From: CAZFQD01 sp964520885
Lineage (GTDB): Bacteria; Bacillota; Clostridia; Oscillospirales; SIG519
Assembly: GCA_964520885.1 (NCBI GenBank)
Contig: CAZFQD010000020.1
Location: forward strand, 1 to 21,816
Direction of reading: 5' to 3'
DNA length: 21,816 nucleotides
In this document: positions 6,388 through 13,497 of the stretch, piece after piece
Layout: the number at the start of each line of letters is the position of its first letter
How positions within the stretch are numbered: the stretch's first letter is position 1
The notes under the pieces: generated by a model
What the model saw: only the letters and a program-made list of their open reading frames with translations
Database searches by the model: none
What the model was told of the DNA's origin: nothing
Position numbers and translations under genes: made by a program

Positions 6388-7542
6388 TTGAAAAAAAAAG
6401 GAATACTTATTTGCTTTGTAATCATATTTATTATTACAACATTAAGTTCATCCATAATGTTTTTTGGTATTTATGCAGAAAGTCTTGACGAATTAAACGA
6501 AAAACTTGCTCAAAACCAAAAGTTAATTGAAGAAAAAAAGGCAAAGTTAGAACAAATTGAAAAACAAAAAACTAGTGAATTAGCAAAAAAACAAAGTATT
6601 GATAAAGAAATTGAAAAAACTCAAGATGAAATAACTAATTTAGATGCAATATTAAAGGATGTTAATAATCAGTTAGAAGAAAAAAACAACGAGCTTGAAA
6701 ATTCTAATCAAGAAATGCAAGATTACTATGAATCCTATAAGGAAAGAATAAGAGCAAATTATGAAACAAGTAAGACCACATATTTAGAGGTGCTTTTTGG
6801 CTCAAAGAGTTTTTCGGATTTTATTGTTAGATATGAGCTTGTTTCTCAAATAATGGAATATGACAATAAACTAATTGCACAAATGAAAGATAAAATTGCA
6901 TCAATTGAATCGTTGAAAAATCAAATTGAGCAAAATAAAAACAAAAATAATTTAACAAAAGATTTAAAAGAAAGTCAAGAGGATTTATATACTGAGCAAT
7001 CCAAAAAGGGACAACAAATTATTTCAAATTTAGAGAAAAGTGCCAAGGCAAACAAGGCCCTAATAGCTGAATTAGAAAAGCTTGACAAAGAAACTCAAGC
7101 AGAAATCGAAAGACTAACCAATAAAGATAAAAAATTTGTTGGCGGAGAATTTGAATGGCCTGTTCCCGGCTTTTATTATATTTCTTCTCCATTTGGAATG
7201 AGGTCAAGAGGAATGCATTGGGGAGTAGATATTGCAAGCCATATTTATAATGGGAAAAGAGTAGAGATTTATGGTGCTAAAGTAGTTGCCGCCAATGACG
7301 GGAAAGTTATTATTTCTGGAAACGGAAGATTGGAAGGAAATTATGTAGTTATTGACCATGGCGGAAATATTACAACCAGATACTTGCATTTAAGTAAAAT
7401 AAATGTTGGTGTTGGGGATGAAGTAAAAAAAGGGGAAAAAATTGGTGAAGTTGGTAGCACAGGTAATTCAACAGGACCACATCTTCATTTTGAAATAAGT
7501 ATAAATGGCACAAGAGTAAATCCTATGAATTACTTTAATTAA
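6388..7542 (+). CDS. Coiled-coil M23 peptidase / EnvC-like hydrolase activator
   Basis: The 384-residue protein has an N-terminal signal or anchor helix (about 5-29), a long Glu/Lys/Gln-rich coiled coil (about 31-240), and a C-terminal LytM/M23 domain (about 255-384). The zinc ligands HxxxD (His277, Asp281) and HxH (His365, His367) are all visible, so it may be an active endopeptidase rather than a degenerate activator like EnvC of E. coli. Coiled coil plus M23 beside ftsEX is the standard layout for the FtsEX-controlled cell-wall partner, acting outside the membrane. No ATG gives a sensible start: TTG 6388 follows a GGGGG run seven bases upstream and opens MKKKGILICFVI, a good signal peptide. 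The longer frame from TTG 6328 would bury that signal. Confidence 0.87.
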   Translation: MKKKGILICFVIIFIITTLSSSIMFFGIYAESLDELNEKLAQNQKLIEEKKAKLEQIEKQKTSELAKKQSIDKEIEKTQDEITNLDAILKDVNNQLEEKNNELENSNQEMQDYYESYKERIRANYETSKTTYLEVLFGSKSFSDFIVRYELVSQIMEYDNKLIAQMKDKIASIESLKNQIEQNKNKNNLTKDLKESQEDLYTEQSKKGQQIISNLEKSAKANKALIAELEKLDKETQAEIERLTNKDKKFVGGEFEWPVPGFYYISSPFGMRSRGMHWGVDIASHIYNGKRVEIYGAKVVAANDGKVIISGNGRLEGNYVVIDHGGNITTRYLHLSKINVGVGDEVKKGEKIGEVGSTGNSTGPHLHFEISINGTRVNPMNYFN

Positions 7543-7570
7543 ATATAGAAATGAGGAATTAATCTTAATT

Positions 7571-8785
7571 ATGGAAAAAAAGATAAGGCTAAGCACATCT
7601 ATTTTCATTACCATTGTATGCACATTAATGGCTTCCTTAATTACTTACTTTGTTTTAAATAATATTATGATATATAATGGAAAACTTTTTCAAAAACATC
7701 AGGTTTTGATTAATAAGTTGATTGGTGTTGACGAAAAGGTAAGAAAAAATTTTATAGGGAAACTTAATGATGAAGAGTTAATAGATGGCTTACTCAAAGG
7801 TTATATGTATTCTGTTGACGATAAATATGCCGATTATTATGACAAAAAAACCTATCGAGAAATTAACAAAGATTTAAAAGGAGAATATGAGGGTATTGGC
7901 ATAAAAGTAGTTTTTAACAATGAGGGAAATGGACTAATTATTACAAACATAATGAAAAATTCTCCCGCTGAAAAAACCGATTTAGCAATTGGAGATGTTA
8001 TTGTTAAAGTTTCTAATGAAAAGGTTTTTGATTTAGGTTATGAAGCTTCTGTAAATAAGTTATTAGGAAAGGTCGGAACCTCTGCGGAGTTTAGCATATT
8101 AAGAGATGAAAAGGAAAAACAATATAGTATTAATAGAGAAAAATTTGAAATTGTTACAGTAGAACCTGCAATTATTTTTGATGGAAATATTGCATTTATT
8201 AGAATTACTGAATTTGATAATAATACTTTTGATAATTTGAAAAAAGAGGTTGAATCAGCAATTGAAAAGGGGACAACGGGCATAATATTTGACCTTCGTA
8301 ACAATCCTGGGGGTAGCCTTGATTCTGTTGTTAATTCTCTTGATTATCTTTTGCCTAAAGGAACTATTGTTACAGTTCAATATAAAGAGGGTTTAGTTGA
8401 TGAAAATGGCAAAAAGGTAGAGCCTAAAATATATGTTTCTGATGAAAACCAAGTAGATATTCCGATGGTAGTATTAATAAATGAAAACACTGCAAGTGCT
8501 GGTGAACTTTTTACTTGTGCACTTAGAGATTATGAAAAGGCTAAATTAGTTGGTCAAAAGACCTATGGAAAGGGTGTTGGACAAGAAACTTTCGATTTAG
8601 GAGATGAAACAGCAGTTAAATTTACAACCTTTACCTATACTCCACCAAAGAGCAAAAATTATGATGGAATCGGAATAACACCTGATTATGAGGTTGTTAT
8701 GTCGCCAGAATTAATGAGTAAATTTTATTCTTTAAAACCTCAAGAGGATAATCAACTTCAAAAGGCAATTGAACTATTGAAATAA
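7571..8785 (+). CDS. S41 C-terminal processing protease (CtpA type)
   Basis: The 404-residue membrane-anchored serine protease has an N-terminal helix (about 9-34), a helical segment with LLKGYMYSVDDKYADYYD (75-91), a PDZ domain (about 105-180, GIGIKVVF...SPAEKTDLAIGDVIVKV), and the S41 catalytic core: FDLRNNPGGSLDSVV, Ser309 in NTASAGELF and Lys334 in KTYGKG. The Ser-Lys dyad has the 25-residue spacing of the family. These enzymes cleave proteins from their C-termini outside the membrane and often regulate peptidoglycan hydrolases. It follows the M23 gene by 28 bases, so the two are probably co-transcribed. Whether the M23 protein is its substrate is inference. Confidence 0.92.
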   Translation: MEKKIRLSTSIFITIVCTLMASLITYFVLNNIMIYNGKLFQKHQVLINKLIGVDEKVRKNFIGKLNDEELIDGLLKGYMYSVDDKYADYYDKKTYREINKDLKGEYEGIGIKVVFNNEGNGLIITNIMKNSPAEKTDLAIGDVIVKVSNEKVFDLGYEASVNKLLGKVGTSAEFSILRDEKEKQYSINREKFEIVTVEPAIIFDGNIAFIRITEFDNNTFDNLKKEVESAIEKGTTGIIFDLRNNPGGSLDSVVNSLDYLLPKGTIVTVQYKEGLVDENGKKVEPKIYVSDENQVDIPMVVLINENTASAGELFTCALRDYEKAKLVGQKTYGKGVGQETFDLGDETAVKFTTFTYTPPKSKNYDGIGITPDYEVVMSPELMSKFYSLKPQEDNQLQKAIELLK

Positions 8786-8798
8786 TTATTTTTTATGC

Positions 8799-8827
8799 TT
8801 GAAATATATTGCATTTTTTGATATAAT
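8799..8827 (+). promoter_or_regulatory. Strong sigma-A-type promoter
   Basis: TTGAAA (8799-8804), exactly 17 bases, then consensus TATAAT (8822-8827). The +1 near 8834-8836 leaves a short leader of about 30 bases ending in TTGGAGG before the GTG start at 8867. It indicates independent expression of the cohesin/cadherin-domain gene from the ftsEX cluster. Confidence 0.75.
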
Positions 8828-8866
8828 AAACATTATTAATTTATAAATTCTTTTTTGGAGGTTTTC

Positions 8867-9913
8867 GTGAAAAAAAAAATTAAAATCATTTCGTTTGTTT
8901 TTGTGCTTTCAATATTAACATCATTATTTACTTTTATTTATGTATGTAGTGCTTCTGCTTTTGTTAATTTAAGCGGTACTACTACAGCTTTAATGGGAGA
9001 GGATGTTGACTTAAATTTAAGTATTGAAGGGCTTAATTTAATTGCACCTGATGGCATAAAAACATTTGGGCCAATTAAAATTACCTATGATACAAATATA
9101 TTAATTTATAAAAACACTGTGCTAACCTTTCCCGATAAGGACGGTTTTACTTATAAAATGTCAAATCCCAAATCAGGTGAAATTTTTATAGATATTATAG
9201 CACCAGATGAACCAAAGATAATTAGACCAAGCACAACAAGCATTGCTACAATTAAATTTTCAGTAGGTAAAAATGTAAAGTCAGGACCTACCGATGTTTC
9301 AATATCAGGAGCAAACGACTTTGGAATTAAATTACTTAATGATGAAATTATTGATTCGGGTAATTTTATTACCTTTGGTCCACTCGTTACAATAAATATT
9401 CCTAATAAGCCATCAAACAATGCAGAGTTAATTAGTTTGGTAGTTGAGAATAAAGATTTAACCCCTTCCTTTAACCCTAATACATTAATGGGATATAGCC
9501 TTACCGTTCCAAATGAAGTATCTAATATTAATGTAAAAGCAGTTGCATCGGATAGTTCAAATGCAAAAATCGTTGGCACTGGTATTAGAACATTAAATGT
9601 TGGTATGAATATTGTAACTGTTGAGGTTACTGCACAAGATTTAAAAACAAAAAAGAATTATGTCATCTCTGTGGAAAGACTATCAACAATTATTAGTTCT
9701 AAAACGCAGGTTTCTTCTGTAAATAGTGGGATAGTTGTTACCGATAAAACAATTGATAATTTAAACGCAGAAATTAAAGAGTTAAAAGACACTAATAAAA
9801 GCATTTTAGAGCAATTTTCTGTTGTAACAATTATATTAATTACTTTAATAGGTGCATTAGTTACTGCATTAATTATATTAATTATTAACATAAGAAATAT
9901 GAATAGAGAATAA
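8867..9913 (+). CDS. Membrane-anchored cohesin-like/cadherin-like domain protein
   Basis: The 348-residue surface protein has an N-terminal signal helix (about 5-27), a beta-rich cohesin-like domain (about 31-160; ALMGEDVDLNLSIEGL, ITYDTNILIYKN, SIATIKFSV), a cadherin-like beta-sandwich domain (about 180-270; AELISLVVENKDLTPSFNPNTLMGYSLTVP and KKNYVISVER), a spacer with a short coiled coil (about 290-310) and a C-terminal transmembrane helix (about 313-340) with a short NIRNMNRE tail. Such proteins are exported and anchored in the membrane, and cohesins of this kind may bind other surface proteins. No catalytic motif is seen. Start is GTG 8867 with GGAGG five bases upstream; the frame from TTG 8855 lacks a ribosome site. 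The ligand is unknown, and cohesin is a fold-level guess. Confidence 0.72.
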   Translation: MKKKIKIISFVFVLSILTSLFTFIYVCSASAFVNLSGTTTALMGEDVDLNLSIEGLNLIAPDGIKTFGPIKITYDTNILIYKNTVLTFPDKDGFTYKMSNPKSGEIFIDIIAPDEPKIIRPSTTSIATIKFSVGKNVKSGPTDVSISGANDFGIKLLNDEIIDSGNFITFGPLVTINIPNKPSNNAELISLVVENKDLTPSFNPNTLMGYSLTVPNEVSNINVKAVASDSSNAKIVGTGIRTLNVGMNIVTVEVTAQDLKTKKNYVISVERLSTIISSKTQVSSVNSGIVVTDKTIDNLNAEIKELKDTNKSILEQFSVVTIILITLIGALVTALIILIINIRNMNRE

Positions 9914-9916
9914 ACT

Positions 9917-10675
9917 ATGCTAAACGAATTTTCAAGAACTGAAATTTTATTAGGAAAAGTGGCAATAGAAAAGCTTAAAAAAAGCACTATTGCCATTTTT
10001 GGCATTGGTGGAGTTGGTAGTTTTACAGTTGAAGCTCTTGCCCGTTGTGGAGTTTATAATTTTGTTTTAGTTGATGATGATGTGGTTTGCAAAACCAATA
10101 TTAACAGGCAATTAATTGCAACAAAAAAAACCATTGGAAAATCCAAGGTTTTAGTTATGAAACAAAGAATTTTGGATATTAATGAAAAGGCAAATGTAAT
10201 TACTCATCAATGCTTTTATACAAAAGAAAATGCAAATGATTTTGATTACAAAAGTTATTCTTATATTGTAGATGCTATTGATACTATTTCTTCAAAATTA
10301 ATTCTAATAGAAAAAGCGAAACAACATTGCGTTCCCATAATTAGTTGTATGGGTGCCGGAAATAAATTAGACCCCACTTGCTTTTTAGTTTCAGATATTT
10401 ATAAAACCAGTGTTTGCCCACTTGCAAAGGTTATGAGAAGAGAACTTAAAAAAATGGGCATAGATAAATTAAAGGTTGTTTATTCAAAGGAGCAACCTAT
10501 AAAACCAATTGAACAAGAGGGAACGAGTTGTAAAAATAATTGCATTTGTCCAAAAGATGCTGTGAGAAAATGCACGGTAAAAAGACAAATACCGGGCAGT
10601 GTTTCCTTTGTTCCATCTGTTGCTGGACTAATTATTGCAGGAGAAGTGGTTAAAGACTTAACAATTAACAATTAA
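9917..10675 (+). CDS. tcdA: TcdA-type tRNA t6A dehydratase (ThiF/E1-like)
   Basis: The 252-residue ThiF/E1-fold enzyme contains the nucleotide-binding GIGGVGS (29-35), VDDDVVCKTNINRQLIA and DAIDTISSKLILIEKA. The region SCMGAGNKLDPT plus the Cys-rich stretch (SCKNNCICPKDAVRKCTVKRQIPGS) and the SVAGLIIAGEVVKDL end are typical of TcdA (CsdL), which uses ATP to cyclise t6A37 of tRNAs to ct6A. It begins three bases after the preceding stop, so it may be transcribed from 8799-8827. No good Shine-Dalgarno sequence is seen, suggesting coupling. The final TINN residues come from a TTAACAA word repeat. Other ThiF-family roles (e.g. MoeB-like) are less likely. Confidence 0.87.
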   Translation: MLNEFSRTEILLGKVAIEKLKKSTIAIFGIGGVGSFTVEALARCGVYNFVLVDDDVVCKTNINRQLIATKKTIGKSKVLVMKQRILDINEKANVITHQCFYTKENANDFDYKSYSYIVDAIDTISSKLILIEKAKQHCVPIISCMGAGNKLDPTCFLVSDIYKTSVCPLAKVMRRELKKMGIDKLKVVYSKEQPIKPIEQEGTSCKNNCICPKDAVRKCTVKRQIPGSVSFVPSVAGLIIAGEVVKDLTINN

Positions 10676-10696
10676 CAATGAACAATTAACAATTGA
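10662..10696. repeat. AATTAACA word repeat between convergent genes
   Basis: AACAATTAACAATTAACAATG-type words overlap the end of tcdA and fill the 47-base gap to the convergent oxidoreductase. No clear terminator hairpin is present in this gap. Confidence 0.65.
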
Positions 10697-10722
10697 TAAG
10701 CAGTAAAATAACAAAACATAAT

Positions 10723-11706
10723 TTAATTCATTTCTTGCGGATATTTAAAATCCCATTGTTGTCTTAAATTATCACAAAGCTCCATAATTTCTATGGTATC
10801 GTTACTTGAAATTATGGGGCTTTCTAATTTTCCTTGTAAAATTAGATTAGTTGCTTCTCTTATTTCATATTCAAAATTATTTGAAAACGAGCCATCAAAA
10901 TCATCTGTTTCGCCGTTTTCTTTAAAAAGTGTTGCCTTTGTAGGATAGCAAGTGTGATTTAATAGAATTTTGCCTTTGGTTCCATAAATTTCAGCCGAAC
11001 ATTCATAATTAATTAGCATTGAATAGGTAAGTGTTGCTGTTTGACCGTCTTTATAAATTAAAGAAATGCTTGCTTGTTCGTCCACTCCTGTTTTGCCCAT
11101 TTTTGCTACGCCAATAATCTTTTGCGGACGATTGCCTAAAATGTTACAAGCAAAGGATAAAGGGTAAATTCCCAAATCAAGTAGCCCACCGCCGGCTAAA
11201 TTAATATCATAAAGCCTTGAATTTTCGTCAAAGGGAAATTTGAAACCAAATTGAGCAAAAACGCTGATAACTTGTCCAATAGCACCATTTTTTATTTGCT
11301 CTTTAACCCATCTTGTTGCGGGTAAAAATCTTGTCCACATAGCTTCCATAACAAAAAGATTTTTCTTTTTTGCCTTTTCAAAAACCTCTTTTGCTTGTTT
11401 TGAATTAATGGTAAATGATTTTTCGCAAAGAATATGTTTGTCATATTCAATGCAAAGCAGAGCGTTTTCATAGTGGAAATTATGAGTAGTGGCTATGTAA
11501 ACAGAATTAATTTGAGGATTTTTTAGCATTTGCTCATAATTTGAATAGCAAAATTCCAAATCATATTTTTCTTTAAAATCCTTTGCCTTTTTTTCATCCT
11601 TAGAAGAACAGGCAATAAGTTTTGCGTTTTCAACGAATTTAATATCTAACGCAAATCTGTTTGCAATATTTCCACAGCCAATTATTCCCCAATTAATTTG
11701 TTTCAT
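10723..11706 (-). CDS. Gfo/Idh/MocA family oxidoreductase
   Basis: The 327-residue NAD(P)-dependent dehydrogenase has an N-terminal Rossmann domain with GIIGCGNIANRFA (7-19), ATTHNFHYENALLCIEYDKHILCEKSFT (the E-K of the family's EKP motif) and a C-terminal alpha/beta domain with AGGGLLDLGIYPLSFA (substrate-site D and Y). The family oxidises or reduces sugars, inositols or trans-dihydrodiols. AGGGLLDLGIYP is of the dihydrodiol dehydrogenase-like branch, but the substrate cannot be told. ATG 11706 has AAGGAGAAAAGGAT upstream. It is downstream of leuB on the same strand, separated by 61 bases with a perfect 24-bp palindrome, so its link to amino-acid synthesis is probably only positional. Confidence 0.88.
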   Translation of the reverse strand: MKQINWGIIGCGNIANRFALDIKFVENAKLIACSSKDEKKAKDFKEKYDLEFCYSNYEQMLKNPQINSVYIATTHNFHYENALLCIEYDKHILCEKSFTINSKQAKEVFEKAKKKNLFVMEAMWTRFLPATRWVKEQIKNGAIGQVISVFAQFGFKFPFDENSRLYDINLAGGGLLDLGIYPLSFACNILGNRPQKIIGVAKMGKTGVDEQASISLIYKDGQTATLTYSMLINYECSAEIYGTKGKILLNHTCYPTKATLFKENGETDDFDGSFSNNFEYEIREATNLILQGKLESPIISSNDTIEIMELCDNLRQQWDFKYPQEMN

Positions 11707-11729
11707 ATCCTTTTCTCCTTATAATATTA

Positions 11730-11753
11730 ATGGTCTGGAATATTCCAGACCAT
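11730..11753. promoter_or_regulatory. Perfect 24-bp palindrome between leuB and the oxidoreductase
   Basis: A 12-base arm starting ATGGTCTGGAAT is followed at once by its exact reverse complement. It lies 14 bases after the leuB stop and 23 bases before the oxidoreductase start. As RNA it would fold into a strong hairpin, but neither strand has a U-run after it, so it is a poor intrinsic terminator. It could instead be a dimeric-regulator operator or an mRNA end stabiliser. Confidence 0.6.
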
Positions 11754-11767
11754 AAAAATAATAAAAT

Positions 11768-12838
11768 TTATATGTTTTTTGCTATTTCTTCTCCCATTCC
11801 CGTTGTAGTTAGAATTTTAGTATTATTTTCAGCTATATCAAGTGTGCGATAACCGTCTTTTAGCACCTTTGCAACAGCATTTTCAATAGATTTGCCTTCT
11901 TTATCTAAATTAAGAGAAAATTTAAGCATCATAGCAATAGATAAAATTGTTGCAATTGGATTTGCTTTGTTTTGCCCTGCAATATCGGGTGCCGAGCCGT
12001 GAACAGGCTCATAAAGCCCCGGTCCGCTATCTCCAACACTTGCACTGGCTAAAATTCCAATTGAACCTGTAATCATAGCCGCTTCATCCGATAAAATATC
12101 GCCAAACATATTGTTTGCCAAAACAACATCAAATTGCGAAGGGTTTTTCACAAGTTGCATAGCGGCATTATCAACAAGCATATCCTCAACGCTAACCTGT
12201 GGATAATCAATTGCTATCTCATGAACTACCTTTCTCCAAAGACGAGAACTTTCCAAAACATTTGCCTTATCTATACTTGTAACCTTTTTATTTCTTTTCA
12301 TTGCAGTTTCAAAAGCGGTTTTTGCTATTCTTTTTACTTCCAATTCACTGTAACAATCGGTATCATAAGCCTCAGTTCCGTATTTGCCCTCACGATAACC
12401 TCTATCGCCAAAGTAAATACCACCTGTTAATTCTCTAATAACCATTATATCAATACCCTTAGCGGCAATATCTGCTCTTAAAGGGCAAGCACCACTTAAA
12501 GAATCAAATAATATTGCAGGGCGAATATTTGCATAAAGCCCCAATGCCTTTCTTATACCTAACAGACCTGCCTCAGGGCGAAGAGTACCCACTAAATTAT
12601 CCCATTTAGGACCACCAACAGCACCTAAAAGCACAGCATCACTTTTTAGGCAAACATCTATTGTTTCTTGTGGTAGTGGAACTCCTGTAGCATCAATTGC
12701 ACAGCCACCCATTAAAACTTGCGTGTAATTAAAATTATGCCCGTATTTTTTGCCAACTTTATCTAAAACTTTCATAGCCTGTTGCACAACCTCAGGACCA
12801 ATTCCATCACCTTTAATAACCGCAATATTAAAATTCAT
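11768..12838 (-). CDS. leuB: 3-isopropylmalate dehydrogenase
   Basis: The 356-residue enzyme belongs to the isocitrate/isopropylmalate dehydrogenase family. Seen: KGDGIGPEVV near the start, VIRELTGGIYFGDRG (the LeuB-specific loop), and NMFGDILSDEAAMITGSIGILASASVG (metal and substrate binding). It oxidises 3-isopropylmalate with NAD+ and decarboxylates it. In a CimA pathway it acts likewise on methylmalate, giving 2-oxobutyrate. It is the last gene of the ilv-leu operon. AAAGGGG lies nine bases before ATG. The 88-base gap to leuD holds a 46-bp repeat with a hairpin that could reduce leuB expression. Confidence 0.95.
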   Translation of the reverse strand: MNFNIAVIKGDGIGPEVVQQAMKVLDKVGKKYGHNFNYTQVLMGGCAIDATGVPLPQETIDVCLKSDAVLLGAVGGPKWDNLVGTLRPEAGLLGIRKALGLYANIRPAILFDSLSGACPLRADIAAKGIDIMVIRELTGGIYFGDRGYREGKYGTEAYDTDCYSELEVKRIAKTAFETAMKRNKKVTSIDKANVLESSRLWRKVVHEIAIDYPQVSVEDMLVDNAAMQLVKNPSQFDVVLANNMFGDILSDEAAMITGSIGILASASVGDSGPGLYEPVHGSAPDIAGQNKANPIATILSIAMMLKFSLNLDKEGKSIENAVAKVLKDGYRTLDIAENNTKILTTTGMGEEIAKNI

Positions 12839-12877
12839 AATTTATACCCCTTTAATTAAAGAATATGGCTTTGTAAA

Positions 12878-12923
12878 AATCCTCAGTCAGCTTTGCTGAC
12901 AGCTCCTTTGAAAAAGGAGCCTT
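12878..12923 (+). repeat. 46-bp repeat inside the leuD-leuB gap
   Basis: This third full copy of the 46-bp repeat is nearly identical to 1982-2027, starting AATCCTCAGTCAGC and ending GGAGCCTT. It lies within an operon, on the strand opposite to transcription. Its GCTCCTTT/AAAGGAGC stem is transcribed between leuD and leuB. Confidence 0.88.
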
Positions 12924-12926
12924 AAA

Positions 12927-12958
12927 TTAATTGTTCGTTGTTCGCTGTTCATTGTTAA
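12927..12958. repeat. AACAATGAACA repeat forming the leuD end
   Basis: Inverted close copy of 77-110, sharing AACAATGAACAGCGAA and GCGAACAATTAA-like words. It encodes the last ten leuD codons and the stop. Confidence 0.7.
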
Positions 12959-13430
12959 TTTTTTTTAATAGTCCCCCTGCGGAAATTATTTCTTGAATAA
13001 AAGGTGGAAATGGTTCTGCTTTAAAGCAAAGTCCTTTATTTTCAATTACTATTTCACCGGTATCATAATTAACGCTCACAGTATCGCCCGCCTGTATAGC
13101 CTTAGCCGCTTGAGGACATTCCATAATTGGCAAGCCAATATTAATAGAATTTCTATAAAAAATTCTTGCAAAACTCTCAGCAATAACACAAACAATGCCA
13201 CTTTCTTTAATTGCAATTGGTGCATGCTCTCTTGAAGAACCACAACCAAAATTTTTGCCACCCGCCATAATATCCCCTTGCTTTACTCTTTTAGGAAATG
13301 TTTCATCAATATCTTCCATACAATGAGAAGCTAATTCCTTAACATCTGTTGTATTTAAGTATCTTGCAGGGATAATAACATCGGTATCAACATTATTTCC
13401 ATATTTAAAAGCTGTTCCTTTAACTGTCAT
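12927..13430 (-). CDS. leuD: 3-isopropylmalate dehydratase small subunit
   Basis: The 167-residue LeuD protein contains FKYGNNVDTDVIIPARYLN at the start, AGGKNFGCGSSREHAPIAIK, IAESFARIFYRNSINIGLPIMEC, then the family end. With LeuC it isomerises 2-isopropylmalate; in the CimA route it isomerises citramalate to 3-methylmalate. The chosen ATG at 13430 has AAAAAGGAAG six bases upstream; upstream frames run into a palindrome. The final INNEQRTTNN residues are written by the AACAATGAACA repeat (copy of 77-110), so the natural C-terminus has been replaced. Family proteins usually end near this point, so function is likely kept. Confidence 0.95.
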   Translation of the reverse strand: MTVKGTAFKYGNNVDTDVIIPARYLNTTDVKELASHCMEDIDETFPKRVKQGDIMAGGKNFGCGSSREHAPIAIKESGIVCVIAESFARIFYRNSINIGLPIMECPQAAKAIQAGDTVSVNYDTGEIVIENKGLCFKAEPFPPFIQEIISAGGLLKKINNEQRTTNN

Positions 13431-13471
13431 AATCATCTTCCTTTTTAAAGTTAATTCAATATCTAAACATC

Positions 13472-13495
13472 GGGCGAACAATGTTCGCCCCTACA
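13472..13495. repeat. GGGCGAAC palindrome with CCTAC tail
   Basis: Arms GGGCGAAC (13472-13479) and GTTCGCCC (13483-13490) flank AAT, followed by CTACAAA. It lies between leuC and leuD. The CCTACAAA tail is shared with the palindrome at 14798-14820. Confidence 0.75.
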
Positions 13496-13497
13496 AA

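Noticed and set aside
12134..12430. 98-residue + strand frame inside leuB
   Set aside because: It is an antisense shadow of a clear LeuB reading frame, with no ribosome site or family resemblance.
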